Shown here piece after piece: positions 1 to 8,862 of a stretch of 64,000 nucleotides of DNA (positions within the stretch are counted from its first letter, which is position 1; the number at the start of each line of letters is the position of its first letter). The position numbers were made by a program, and so were the translations under genes. The stretch lies in the NCBI RefSeq assembly GCF_008329585.1, contig NZ_NPKP01000012.1:1-64000 (forward strand), in the 5' to 3' direction. Source of the DNA: Mycolicibacterium sp. P9-22. GTDB lineage: Bacteria; Actinomycetota; Actinomycetes; Mycobacteriales; Mycobacteriaceae. The notes beneath the pieces are model-generated. The model saw only the letters and a list, made by a program, of their open reading frames with translations, was not told the origin of the DNA and made no database searches.

Positions 1-91
1 CAGCTGTTCACACTGGCCATCGCTAAGGCCGGCCCCACCGCCCAACCCCAAGTCAACAAGCGCGCACGATTACGTGAGGCAACGACCACCC
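1..91. other. Left-edge stretch, possible 3' end of an outside gene
   Basis: Frame +1 is open from base 1 to a TGA at 106-108 and could be the last 35 codons of a gene starting outside the window. It would overlap the end of the convergent hydrolase gene by 17 bases. The encoded tail is not recognisable and its codon use is only moderately GC-rich in third positions, so this may equally be intergenic. Confidence 0.2.
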
Positions 92-910
92 CTACGCGCG
101 CATCTTGACATGAGGCAACAGGCCGACAAGTGCGTCGAGGAATGTCAGCAGGGCCGCGGCGAACTGATCGGGCACGGTCATGGTGGCGAAATGCGACTCG
201 TCGGGCCACACCACACGCTCGGCATGCGGTAGCGCGGCGGCCAGCAGGTCCATGCCCTCGGGCAGCGGCGACCAGCTCTGCCCGCCCTGCATCAGCAGCA
301 CCGGTACCCCGATCTCCGCCCACCGCTCGGTGTCGGCATCATCGCCGGCCATCGCCTCCAGATCGGCGAGAGCGGCCATCGCCGCCACCGGATCGTCCGG
401 AATCGAGCCGCCGTCCGCCAGCACCTCGTCCGGCATCCGGGCGGCCTCACGCAGAAACAGCTCGAGCGCATCGGCGTAACGCACCGTGGTGAACAGCTTT
501 TGGTACTGCTCGATGACCGGCACCAGGTGCGCACCCGCCTGCAGCAACGGCGGCTCGAACAGCGCCAGCGACGCGATGCGTTCCGCGTCGGCACGGGCGG
601 CATGCAGCGCGACCGTCGCCCCGTAGGAGCCGCCCACCACATGAGCCCGCCCGACGGCCTCGAGCACCGTCTGCAGATCGCCGGCCTCGGCGGTGAAGCT
701 GTTGGGCGCCGGTCCGACCCCGCTGGGCTGGTGATTACGCCGCGAGTACCGCACCACCCGATAGCCGGTGAGGCGCGCGCCGATATCGGCCCACGAGTTC
801 AGGTCGCCGTTGGATCCGTGCACGAAAACGACCGGAGGGCCCGAGCCCGTCACCTCGGCGACGAGTTCGGTGCCATCCGGGGAAGTCAGTTGGATGCCCA
901 CGAGGGGCAC
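92..910 (-). CDS. Alpha/beta-fold hydrolase
   Basis: A cytoplasmic alpha/beta hydrolase of about 272 aa; no signal peptide is visible. The oxyanion-hole region reads VVFVHGSNGD (about residues 27-36). The nucleophile elbow is GGSYG with Ser95, and a late histidine lies in PDESHFAT. The general fold is clear but the substrate is not. The start is a GTG at 910, one base past the stop of the upstream gene; a second GTG at 901 is equally possible, and neither has a good ribosome site. The tight junction suggests co-transcription with the helical hypothetical upstream. Sequences further upstream in this frame are read-through of that gene's antisense and were excluded. Confidence 0.75.
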   Translation of the reverse strand: MPLVGIQLTSPDGTELVAEVTGSGPPVVFVHGSNGDLNSWADIGARLTGYRVVRYSRRNHQPSGVGPAPNSFTAEAGDLQTVLEAVGRAHVVGGSYGATVALHAARADAERIASLALFEPPLLQAGAHLVPVIEQYQKLFTTVRYADALELFLREAARMPDEVLADGGSIPDDPVAAMAALADLEAMAGDDADTERWAEIGVPVLLMQGGQSWSPLPEGMDLLAAALPHAERVVWPDESHFATMTVPDQFAAALLTFLDALVGLLPHVKMRA

Positions 911-911
911 G

Positions 912-1544
912 TTAAGCGATGGCGTCCCGGATGGACTGCCGGGCCACCGAGATGCGGGCATCGACCGTGTCGCGCAACTCCACCGCGGTCGCGTTGAACT
1001 CGCTCCACTCGCGATCGATGGCATCGCGGACATCTCCGCGGCGGCTGGCGGTGGTGGCCACGGCGAATGCCCCGTCCACGGCGCAGGACGCCAGCTCGCC
1101 CTGTGCACGCACCAGCGCACCGGCCACCTCGGAAGCCCCGACGATCACGGCATTGGGCAGCACCGCCTGCTGGCCGACGTACTCGCCGACGGCGGTGCGG
1201 ATCCGGCTGCCCGCCGCGGCAACGGAGTCCTGGAGCGCCTCGCTGGTCTCACCCAGTGCGGCGGGCAGGGTGGCGCCGCCGCGGACCGCGGCGATCACCT
1301 TGGCCGGGGACTCCACCACCGCTGCGCCCGCATCGGTGGTGGCGGCCAACAGCTCCTCGCTCAAGTTCTGGCCGGCGCCCAGTTGCCGTTCCAATGCCTC
1401 GCGCAGGGCGAGTGCGCGCCGGCGGAAATCGGCCTCCACCTCGGCGGCCGCATCGACCACCGGAACGATCTCGGCGTCGATGAAGCTGTCCGGGGCGGGT
1501 GTGGTGGTCTGCGCGGTGTTCTCAGGGGTGACGGTGTCGGTCAT
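912..1544 (-). CDS. Hypothetical alanine-rich helical protein
   Basis: A 210-aa protein that I do not recognise. After an acidic, Thr/Pro-rich N-terminus of about 30 residues, the rest is almost entirely Ala/Val/Glu/Arg-rich and looks helical, possibly coiled coil. No signal peptide or clear membrane segment is seen. The ATG at 1544 was chosen because the sequence after it has typical mycobacterial codon use. It lies 42 bases downstream of the aldo/keto reductase and one base before the alpha/beta hydrolase, so the three could form one transcript. The length and composition recall heparin-binding-haemagglutinin-like or apolipoprotein-like helical proteins, but this is only a resemblance. Confidence 0.65.
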   Translation of the reverse strand: MTDTVTPENTAQTTTPAPDSFIDAEIVPVVDAAAEVEADFRRRALALREALERQLGAGQNLSEELLAATTDAGAAVVESPAKVIAAVRGGATLPAALGETSEALQDSVAAAGSRIRTAVGEYVGQQAVLPNAVIVGASEVAGALVRAQGELASCAVDGAFAVATTASRRGDVRDAIDREWSEFNATAVELRDTVDARISVARQSIRDAIA

Positions 1545-1586
1545 GAACGGCCATTCAACGCGCCGCGTCCGACTCCCCGGTGGCAT

Positions 1587-2642
1587 TCAGGTGACCACCG
1601 GGTGACGCCGGAAGGCATTCGCGTCCCCGCCCAGAACTGCCGGAAGTTGCTCTGCGATCTGTGCATAGGGCGGGCCCTGTTCGATCGCACTGATCTCGTC
1701 CAGCCGCGCGAACACCTCGGCGGGCAGCTCGAGCGCGACAGCTCGCAGATAAGAAGCCAGCTGCTCCGGGGTGCGCGGGCCGATGATGGGCACCACACCG
1801 GTCGTTGACCGCCGGGCCCGGGTCAACGCCCACGCCACGGAAACTTCCGACGGCGATGCGCCGGTTTCCTCCGCGGCCGCCAGGACACCGTCCACGATGC
1901 GCGCCTTCCGTGCGTTGTTTTCGGTGTGCACGAGTGTCTTGAGAGCAGTGAGCCTGCCCACCGTTTCCGGACTGCGGTACTTCCCGCTCAGCAGGCCGCC
2001 GGCGAGTGGACCCCACAATGTGGCGCCGGTGCCCAGCGCCTCGGCCATCGGCCACGTTTCGCGGTCGGCGCTGCGCTCGATGAGGCTGTACTCGAACTGA
2101 ACTGCCGCGATCGGGATGGTCGCCCGCACCTCGGCCAGCGTGACTGCCCTGCTCGCCAGCCACGCCGGGAAGTTCGACAGACCGCCATACAGGATCTTTC
2201 CGGACCGGGCCAGATCATCGAAGGCCCGCACCACCTCCTCGATGGGGGTCACCGGATCGGGGAAGTGCACCCACAGCAGGTCCAGATGGTCGGTATCCAG
2301 TCGGCGCAGGCTGCTCTCGACCGCCCGCACCATCGTGCGGCGACTGCTTCCGGTGTGCAGGACCCCGGTGCCCTCCTGGCCGCCGAGAGCGAATTTGGTG
2401 GCGACGGTGAACTCGCTGCGCCGTCCGGCGAGCAGGGTGCCGAGGAACTCTTCGGCCTGCCCGTTCTGATACACCGCTGCGGTGTCGATGAACGTGCCCC
2501 CCGCGGACGCGTACGTGTCGAACATCTGTCGCGCGGTGTCGGCGTCCGCGCCGTGCCCCCAGCCTGTCCCGAAATTTCCGGTGCCCAAAGCAATCTCGGA
2601 TACCCGCAAACCATTGTTGCGCCCGAGCGTGAGGTGCTGCAT
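1587..2642 (-). CDS. Aldo/keto reductase
   Basis: An NADPH-dependent aldo/keto reductase of 351 aa, expected to act in the cytoplasm on a carbonyl compound. The catalytic tetrad is visible: Asp53 (FIDTA), Tyr58 (AVYQNG), Lys83 (VATKFA) and His126 (WVHFPDP). The barrel continues with GGLSNFPAW and the C-terminal cofactor region around VPIIGPRTPEQ. The ATG lies two bases after the TGA of the upstream alpha/beta hydrolase, which indicates translational coupling. An inverted repeat (CCCGGTGG/CCACCGGG, 1576-1602) brackets the stop codon and might attenuate transcription before the next gene. The sequence belongs to the YajO/Tas-like AKR group; the substrate is unknown. Confidence 0.88.
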   Translation of the reverse strand: MQHLTLGRNNGLRVSEIALGTGNFGTGWGHGADADTARQMFDTYASAGGTFIDTAAVYQNGQAEEFLGTLLAGRRSEFTVATKFALGGQEGTGVLHTGSSRRTMVRAVESSLRRLDTDHLDLLWVHFPDPVTPIEEVVRAFDDLARSGKILYGGLSNFPAWLASRAVTLAEVRATIPIAAVQFEYSLIERSADRETWPMAEALGTGATLWGPLAGGLLSGKYRSPETVGRLTALKTLVHTENNARKARIVDGVLAAAEETGASPSEVSVAWALTRARRSTTGVVPIIGPRTPEQLASYLRAVALELPAEVFARLDEISAIEQGPPYAQIAEQLPAVLGGDANAFRRHPVVT

Positions 2643-2644
2643 GG

Positions 2645-3484
2645 TCACACCGTATGCCGTCCGCGCGGTCTGGTGTCGGCGTAGGCCAGCGCCCAGTCCA
2701 GTGCATGGTCGGCGACCGCTTCCCACCCGGGGGCGGCGCACGTCCAGTGGTCCCGGCCGGCGAACTCGAAGTACTCGGTGACCGCAGGCGACTTGGCGTA
2801 ATGCTTGGCGTTGGACTTGTTCACCGAGGGCGGCATGATGTGGTCCTTCTCGCCGCCGATGAACAACAACGGCGCCCGATCGGCCTTGTAGTCCACCCAG
2901 GTCTCCTGGTGCCCGGGCTGGAAGTTCGCGATCAGCCCGTAGTGCCAGACCCAACTGCCAGGTGCGGCAATCGCATAACGTTCCCAGGCCGCATCCGAGT
3001 CCGCGCGGGACAGTGTGTTGGTGAAGGCGTAGTGGAACTCCTCCTGGGTGAACCCGACGGCCTTGTGGATGTTGGCTGGGTTCTTGAGCGCCGGGAACAA
3101 CGACTTGACCTGGGAGAGCGGATTGACCCGCACGCCCTCCGTCGGCGCCGAGTCGACCACGACGGCCGCCGCGCCCAGCCCGCGGGCCAGCAGCAGCTGG
3201 GTCAGGGTGCCGCCGAACGAATGTCCCATGATGATCGGCGGCACCTCGACGGATTCGATGACGGACGCCAGATGGTCGACCGTTTCGGGCACCGTCAGCT
3301 TGGCGATGACGTCGGGGTTCTTGTGCAGTTCCTCGACCTCGATCTCGAAACCCGGGTACGCCGGTGTCAGCACCCGGTAACCCTTGGCCTCGTAGTGCGC
3401 CTTCCAGCCCTCCCAGCTCCGTGGTGTCATCCACAGTCCGTGGACGAGCACGATGGTGTCGCAGGGGATTGTGTTCTCGCTCAT
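2645..3484 (-). CDS. Alpha/beta hydrolase
   Basis: A 279-aa alpha/beta hydrolase. The oxyanion-hole sequence is VLVHGLWM near residue 15. The nucleophile elbow is GHSFGG with Ser89, an acid is expected at GGEKDHI and the histidine at AGRDHWT. The ATG at 3484 follows a good ribosome site (AAAGGGAA). The frame ends in TGA just before the ATG of the aldo/keto reductase, so the two are probably one operon. A 19-base gap separates it from the chloroperoxidase-like gene upstream. There is no leader peptide. The substrate cannot be told from sequence. Confidence 0.85.
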   Translation of the reverse strand: MSENTIPCDTIVLVHGLWMTPRSWEGWKAHYEAKGYRVLTPAYPGFEIEVEELHKNPDVIAKLTVPETVDHLASVIESVEVPPIIMGHSFGGTLTQLLLARGLGAAAVVVDSAPTEGVRVNPLSQVKSLFPALKNPANIHKAVGFTQEEFHYAFTNTLSRADSDAAWERYAIAAPGSWVWHYGLIANFQPGHQETWVDYKADRAPLLFIGGEKDHIMPPSVNKSNAKHYAKSPAVTEYFEFAGRDHWTCAAPGWEAVADHALDWALAYADTRPRGRHTV

Positions 3485-3503
3485 GAGGTTTCCCTTTCGG
3501 AGT

Positions 3504-4328
3504 TCAGCTGTCGATGAATTCGAGGAGATCCTGGTGCAGGCGGTCGCGGTCGGTATCGGGCAGACCGTGCGGCCGGCCGGGGTACACCTTCAGTTCGGCG
3601 CCGTCGATCAGCCCGGCCGTGCGGCGCCCACCGACCTGCAGCGGCACGATCTGATCTTCACTGCCATGGATGACGAGTGTCGGCACATCTACCGCGGCCA
3701 GATCGGCGCGGAAGTCGGTGGCGGAGAAGGCGGCGATGCACTCGTAGGCGGCGCGGTGCCCGCAGGCCATGCTCTGTGCCCAGAACGCATCCCGAACTCC
3801 CTGGGACACTGCATGATCGCGGTTGTGCCCGAAGAACGGCCCGTCGGCCAGATCGCGGTAGAGCTGGGACCGGTCGGCGGCCTCGCCGGCCCGGATCGCG
3901 TCGAAGACGGTCACCGGCAGGCCGTCGGGGTTGTCGGGCCCCTGCAACATCAACGGTGGGACCGCCCCGACCAGCACCAATTTGGACACCCGGGTTGTCC
4001 CGTGCCTGCCGAGGTAGCGGACGACCTCACCGCCCCCGGTGGAATGCCCGACAAGCGTCAGGTCCCGCAGGTCGAGCGCATCGATGAGGGCGGCCAGATC
4101 GTCGGCATAGGTGTCCATCTCGTTGCCGTGCCAGGTCTGCGAGGAGCGGCCGTGCCCGCGCCGGTCGTGGGCGATCGCACGGTGGCCGTTGCGGGCCAGG
4201 AACAGGGCCGCTGCGTCCCAGGCGTCGGCGTTGAGTGGCCAGCCGTGGCTGAGCAGCACCGGGCTGCCCTCGACGCCCCAGTCCTTGTAGAAGATCTGAG
4301 CGCCGTCTTCGGTCGTGACGAACGGCAT
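3504..4328 (-). CDS. Non-haem chloroperoxidase/arylesterase-type alpha/beta hydrolase
   Basis: This 274-aa protein matches the cofactor-free haloperoxidase/esterase branch of the alpha/beta hydrolases. The N-terminus (MPFVTTEDGAQIFYKDWG) is the usual one for this group. The elbow is GHSTGGG with Ser96, Asp lies in HGSEDQIVP and His in GRPHGLPD. Family members are cytoplasmic serine esterases that can perhydrolyse acetate to peracid, which is the origin of the chloroperoxidase name. I chose the ATG at 4328 over a GTG at 4358 because the family starts there. It heads a minus-strand run with the downstream hydrolase and reductase. Confidence 0.85.
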   Translation of the reverse strand: MPFVTTEDGAQIFYKDWGVEGSPVLLSHGWPLNADAWDAAALFLARNGHRAIAHDRRGHGRSSQTWHGNEMDTYADDLAALIDALDLRDLTLVGHSTGGGEVVRYLGRHGTTRVSKLVLVGAVPPLMLQGPDNPDGLPVTVFDAIRAGEAADRSQLYRDLADGPFFGHNRDHAVSQGVRDAFWAQSMACGHRAAYECIAAFSATDFRADLAAVDVPTLVIHGSEDQIVPLQVGGRRTAGLIDGAELKVYPGRPHGLPDTDRDRLHQDLLEFIDS

Positions 4329-4379
4329 GGGCTCACTGTGCTGGACGGGTACCGCCACCGGACCACGCGCCGCGCGTAG

Positions 4380-7109
4380 TCAGGACTGCCTGAAATGCTC
4401 GCTGAGTTGGCGCCGCGAGGAGATGGCGAGCTTTCCGAACACCTTGCGCAGGTGATAGTCCACGGTGTTGGCGCTGATGAACAGCGCCGTGCCGATCTCG
4501 GCATTGGTCTTGCCCGCGGCCGCCATCTGCGCGACCGCCGCCTCCTGGGAGGAGAGCTCGACGCCGGACACCACGTGGCGGGTGCGGACCTTGGCACCGG
4601 TCGCGGACATTTCGGCGCGGGCACGTTCACCGAACGCGGGGGCCTCGATCCGTTCGAAGATGTCGATGGCACATTGCAGCTGTTCCCTGGCAAGCCGGCG
4701 GCGTCTCATCCGGCGCAGCCATTCTCCGTAAAGCAGATGGGCACGGCCCAGATCGGCGGGAACGTCTGCAGTGTCGAGCAGTTCGATGCAACGCAGAAAG
4801 TGATCCTCGGCGTCGGGGTCCGTAGCGAGCAGGGCGCGGCAACGATGATCGAGTCCCTGTAGCCACGCGGTGCCACTGGCCGCGGCCATCGTCGTCAACT
4901 GCGCGGCGGTCCGCGCAGCTTCGGCGCGCCTGCCGCTGCGCGCCGCCGCCTCGACGAAGTCGGGCAACTGCAGATAGCTCGGCTGCAGGAATGGCGTCGC
5001 GAGCATGTCCCGCAGTTGTTCGTAGGCCTCGGCGTACCGACCGTCGGCGATGTCCCGGGTGGCCAGCGCGGCCTTCGCGGCGTGCTCTACGCCGCCGAAT
5101 CCCATGGCACGGGTGGCTGCGGCGATCATCTCGGCATCGCCGCGCGGCAGGCCGGTCCAGATGAGATGTGACACGTTGATGACGTTCTCCGCGTCGTATC
5201 CGATGGCGCGACGGATCTCGCGGACCTGTTCGATGTGCGCGCCGGATGCCGCCGGGTCACCCCGGCCGATCTCGAACAGGGTTCGGACCCACAGCACCGC
5301 GTCGAGGTCGCGCAGCGCGCCGGAGTCCGATGCGATGCGCGCGAGTCGGCTGAGGTACGCCACGCCGGCAGCGCTGTCGAAAAGCGCCACGGCGAGGGCA
5401 ATTCCGGAGAACCCGTACCGCGGTAGTTCGGTGTCATCCAGTGCGAACAGCCCGTCGAGTGCGGCCCGCATCAGCGGTGCGGCGTCCGGGTACGGGGCCA
5501 GGATGTGTGCGCTGAGCGCGGCCAGCAGAGCGCGGGACGGTCCCTGGGCGGTTGCCGCGCCGTCGGCCAGGCGCCGACCTATCTCGGCCAGTGTGGTGCC
5601 CTGCATCAGATGTTCGGTGGCCAGCGACAACTCGAACGCGCGCAGCAGCGCGCGCTGCTCGCGGTCGGGCGCCGCGCTCTGGCGGAACTGTTCGGCGGCG
5701 CGCAACAGATCAAAGGGCGCGTGCACGGTGCCGACGGAATCGGCGGTGAACATCGCCAGTGCGCTGCGCAGCATGATGATCCGGCCGCGTTGCACACCAT
5801 CGAGGTACGTCTCGTCGAGGCGTTCCAGCAGCTGACCGGAAAACTGCGCGGCGCCGACATCGGAGGCGATTTCGGCGGCCGCCAGCAGGCGGACGTTGCG
5901 CTGGTTCCCGCGTGGGGTGAGGTCGGCCGCTCGGGCCAGCAGGTTGGCCTGTGAGGCGAGCCCGCCCCGACGGCCCGCCGTTTCGGCGACAGCCTCCAAA
6001 CGGTCGGCGACCGCGGTGTCCGTGGACAGGGTCGCCTCGGCAGCGTGCCACGCGGCGAGTTCGGTCAGCTGCAATCGTTCGGCCTGGCGGGCCAGCGCGC
6101 TCTCGACGCGTCGGCGCGGTTCCCCTGCCGCCGCACCGTAGACGGCCGACCGGACCAGCGGATGCCGGAACACCACCGTGGCATCGCTGCGCACCAGGCC
6201 GGCGCGTTCGGCCATGGCGCCGCAGCCGTCCGGCAGTCCGAGATCGGCCGCGGCCGCGGCGATCAGGTCGGTGTGCCCGGCGGGCTCCGCTGCCGCCACC
6301 AGCAGCCAGGTCTGCACGTCGGTGGGCATGTCACGAACCCGCCGCAGGTAGTGCTGCTCCAGTTGCCTGCTGATCGGCACCGGCCCCGCCGAGACCGAGA
6401 ACTCGCTGAGTCGGCGGGTGCTGAGCTCCCGCGCGAGATCGATGAGCGCCAGCGGATTTCCGCCGGTGGCATCGGCGATCTGCCTCGCCGCGTGGGGGTC
6501 GACCACCTCCGGTGCCGACGCGGTCAGCAGCCGTACCGCCGAGGTAACGTCCAGTCCGCCGATCTGCAGCACGGGAATTCCGGCCAGTTGGGTGTCGGTG
6601 TCGGGACTGTCGCGTGCGGCGAACAGCAGCACCGTGGACTCCGCCTGCAGCCGTCGCGCCACAAAGGCCAGCACATCGCGTGACTCGGCATCCAACCACT
6701 GCGCGTCGTCGATCACGCACACCAGCGGCCGCACCGAGCCCGCCGCGGCAAACAGCCCGAGGATTCCCAGCCCGACCAGGTACCGGTCGGGTGGTGGACC
6801 GTCGGCGCCCCAGGCCACCGCCAGCGCCTGCTGCTGGCGCTCCGGCAGCGCGGCCAGGTGATCCAGCAGTGGCCGGCCGACCCGGTGCAGTGCCGCGTAC
6901 GGCATCGCCAGCTCCGCCTCGAATCCATCGCAGCGGATGACGCCGAAATCGGTCAGCCCGGCGGTCACGCTGTCCAGCAGTGCGGTTTTGCCGATCCCGG
7001 GGTCACCGCACAGCACGATGGACTCGCTGAGCCCGTTGCGGGCGCGGGTCAGCAGGGCGCGCAGTGCGCGCGACTCGTCGGCGCGGCCGACGAGAGCAGC
7101 GTGGGACAC
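4380..7109 (-). CDS. Large ATP-binding LuxR-family transcriptional regulator
   Basis: A 909-aa regulator of the LAL/MalT-like type. A P-loop NTPase is at the N-terminus: Walker A GDPGIGKT at residues 35-42 and Walker B LVCVIDDAQWLD at 129-140. A long helical, TPR-like middle follows. A LuxR/GerE helix-turn-helix occupies the last 60 residues, with the hallmark GKTNAEIGTALFISANTVDYH. Such proteins usually sense a ligand through the central region and activate nearby catabolic genes. The GTG at 7109 was chosen because the same frame further upstream runs through the wzm gene in the wrong phase. It follows wzm by 11 bases on the same strand but is unrelated to galactan export. Confidence 0.85.
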   Translation of the reverse strand: MSHAALVGRADESRALRALLTRARNGLSESIVLCGDPGIGKTALLDSVTAGLTDFGVIRCDGFEAELAMPYAALHRVGRPLLDHLAALPERQQQALAVAWGADGPPPDRYLVGLGILGLFAAAGSVRPLVCVIDDAQWLDAESRDVLAFVARRLQAESTVLLFAARDSPDTDTQLAGIPVLQIGGLDVTSAVRLLTASAPEVVDPHAARQIADATGGNPLALIDLARELSTRRLSEFSVSAGPVPISRQLEQHYLRRVRDMPTDVQTWLLVAAAEPAGHTDLIAAAAADLGLPDGCGAMAERAGLVRSDATVVFRHPLVRSAVYGAAAGEPRRRVESALARQAERLQLTELAAWHAAEATLSTDTAVADRLEAVAETAGRRGGLASQANLLARAADLTPRGNQRNVRLLAAAEIASDVGAAQFSGQLLERLDETYLDGVQRGRIIMLRSALAMFTADSVGTVHAPFDLLRAAEQFRQSAAPDREQRALLRAFELSLATEHLMQGTTLAEIGRRLADGAATAQGPSRALLAALSAHILAPYPDAAPLMRAALDGLFALDDTELPRYGFSGIALAVALFDSAAGVAYLSRLARIASDSGALRDLDAVLWVRTLFEIGRGDPAASGAHIEQVREIRRAIGYDAENVINVSHLIWTGLPRGDAEMIAAATRAMGFGGVEHAAKAALATRDIADGRYAEAYEQLRDMLATPFLQPSYLQLPDFVEAAARSGRRAEAARTAAQLTTMAAASGTAWLQGLDHRCRALLATDPDAEDHFLRCIELLDTADVPADLGRAHLLYGEWLRRMRRRRLAREQLQCAIDIFERIEAPAFGERARAEMSATGAKVRTRHVVSGVELSSQEAAVAQMAAAGKTNAEIGTALFISANTVDYHLRKVFGKLAISSRRQLSEHFRQS

Positions 7110-7120
7110 ACCTGCAGTGC

Positions 7121-7951
7121 TTACACCCAGTACGCGACGCGCGCTCGGTACTGACGCATCGCGAACGCGGCGGCGATCCAGCCGAGAGCGGTGCAGACCA
7201 GCACGACGATCCAGTGCCGCAGCTCCTGGTCGGCGCCGAGCAACGGTGCCCGGACGATGTCGACATAGTGCAGCAGCGGATTGAACTCGATGATCTTCGC
7301 CCAGCCGCCGGCGCCCTGATCGCGCAAGGTCTGGTCGTTCCAGATGATCGGGGTCATGTAGAACAGCAGCTGCACCAGGCTGAACAGCAGCGGGCTGATA
7401 TCGCGGTACCGGGTGGCCAGAATGCCGAAAACCAGTGCCACCCAGACACAATTGAGCACGATCAGGAACAGCGCCGGGATGAACGCCAGGTCGGTCCACT
7501 TCCACGGCTGCGGGAAGATGATCGCGATCACCACGAAGATGATGATGTTGTGCGCGAACAGCAGCACCTGCCGCCACACCAGCCGGTAGACGTGCACGCT
7601 CAGCGGGGTGGGCAGCTGTTTGATCAGGCCCTCGTTGGCGACGAACACGTCCGCGCCCTCGATGATGGCGGCGTTGATCAGGTTCCAGATGATCAGCCCC
7701 AAGGTGACATAGGGCAGGTGCTCGGAGAGCTCGAGCTTGAACAGCTTCGAGTACAGCCCGCCCAGCGCGACGGCCATGGTGCCGGTGGCGATGGTGATCC
7801 AGATGGGGCCGAGCACCGAGCGGCGGTAGCGCTGCTTGATGTCCTGCCAGCCCAGGTGCAGCCACAGCTCGCGCTTGCCGAACCCGGCTGCCAGGTCGCC
7901 CCAGGCGCGGGTGAACGTCTTCGAATCGGCCGCCGCGTCAACGAACGTCAT
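7121..7951 (-). CDS. wzm: Galactan-export ABC transporter permease Wzm
   Basis: The integral-membrane half of the ABC transporter that moves lipid-linked galactan across the plasma membrane for arabinogalactan assembly (Rv3783/RfbD homologue). The 276-aa protein has an ABC-2/Wzm layout: an N-terminal amphipathic segment with WQDIKQRYRRSVLGPIW, then about six membrane segments. The ATG at 7951 overlaps the glfT1 stop by four bases (ATGA), so translation is coupled. An upstream methionine-less extension was rejected. The adjacent Wzt ATPase is its partner. The order Wzt-GlfT1-Wzm matches the M. tuberculosis block. Confidence 0.93.
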   Translation of the reverse strand: MTFVDAAADSKTFTRAWGDLAAGFGKRELWLHLGWQDIKQRYRRSVLGPIWITIATGTMAVALGGLYSKLFKLELSEHLPYVTLGLIIWNLINAAIIEGADVFVANEGLIKQLPTPLSVHVYRLVWRQVLLFAHNIIIFVVIAIIFPQPWKWTDLAFIPALFLIVLNCVWVALVFGILATRYRDISPLLFSLVQLLFYMTPIIWNDQTLRDQGAGGWAKIIEFNPLLHYVDIVRAPLLGADQELRHWIVVLVCTALGWIAAAFAMRQYRARVAYWV

Positions 7952-8862
7952 GGGGTGCTGCTCCTCTGGAACCTCTCGAACTTCTCCTGCCTGCCCAACC
8001 GTCGCAGCCGCAGCCACTCACGCAGCCCGGCCGGGTCGCGGCGGGTCACCAGGAAGAACCAGCCGAAGCGCACCCATTCCTGGGGGACCAGCCGCCGTAA
8101 ACCACGCTGCGCCTGCAGGTATCCGCGGTTGCGGTAGGTGAAGAAGCGCTTGGCTGCGTCATCGGGGTACTGGGTGTGCATGCGCCCGCCCAGGATGGGC
8201 TTGAACTCATCGGCGCCGTGCGGGTGCAGGTAGGCCGCGTCCAGGCAGGTACCGAACGGCAACCCGGACGCGACCAGGCGGCGGTGCACATCGGTCTCGT
8301 CACCACGGATGAACAGCCGCAGATCCGGCACCCCGACCGATTCCAGTGCGGCCGCGGTGAACAGCGCACCGTTGAACAGCGACGCGATTCCGGGCAGCAG
8401 GTCATCGGAGCCTTCGACCTTCAGCTCCGAGACGTGCCGGCGCCACACGATACCGCGCCGCAGCGGGAACGCCAGGCGCGTCGGGTCGTCGAGATCGCAC
8501 ACCATCGGTGACACCTCGGCCAGCGAATGCCTTGCCGCGCAGGCCAAGAGGGTCTGCAACACCGCAGAGTCGGCGGGCCGGCCGTCATCGTCGGCCAGCC
8601 ACACCCAATCCGCGCCGAGAGCCAGGGCATGCAGCATGCCGAGCGCGAAACCACCTGCGCCACCCAGGTTTCGCCGCGATCCCAGATAGGTCGACGGCAC
8701 CGGTTGTGATGCCACCAGTTCGCGCACCCGCGGATCGTCGTCATTGTCGACGACGATGAGGTGCTCGGGCGGGCGGCTTTGGGTGCTCACCGCCTGCAGG
8801 GAGACCGCGAGTGCCTCGACCCGGCGGTGGGTGACGATCACCGCGATGACGGTGTCAGCCAT
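7948..8862 (-). CDS. glfT1: Galactofuranosyltransferase GlfT1
   Basis: A GT2-family enzyme of 304 aa, the length I recall for Rv3782. It adds the first galactofuranose residues to the decaprenyl-diphosphate GlcNAc-rhamnose primer of mycobacterial galactan, on the cytoplasmic face. A GT-A start is visible (VIAVIVTHRRVEAL; LIVVDNDDD) and the donor/metal motif is the DDDG at 91-94. The acceptor-side acid is probably in IRGDETDVHRR. The ATG overlaps the wzt stop by eight bases and the gene's own stop overlaps the wzm start by four. Confidence 0.93.
   Translation of the reverse strand: MADTVIAVIVTHRRVEALAVSLQAVSTQSRPPEHLIVVDNDDDPRVRELVASQPVPSTYLGSRRNLGGAGGFALGMLHALALGADWVWLADDDGRPADSAVLQTLLACAARHSLAEVSPMVCDLDDPTRLAFPLRRGIVWRRHVSELKVEGSDDLLPGIASLFNGALFTAAALESVGVPDLRLFIRGDETDVHRRLVASGLPFGTCLDAAYLHPHGADEFKPILGGRMHTQYPDDAAKRFFTYRNRGYLQAQRGLRRLVPQEWVRFGWFFLVTRRDPAGLREWLRLRRLGRQEKFERFQRSSTP

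Noticed and set aside
7110..7865. Upstream extension of the LuxR gene to 1161 codons
   Set aside because: The added part is an out-of-frame reading of wzm; the conserved domain begins right after the GTG at 7109.
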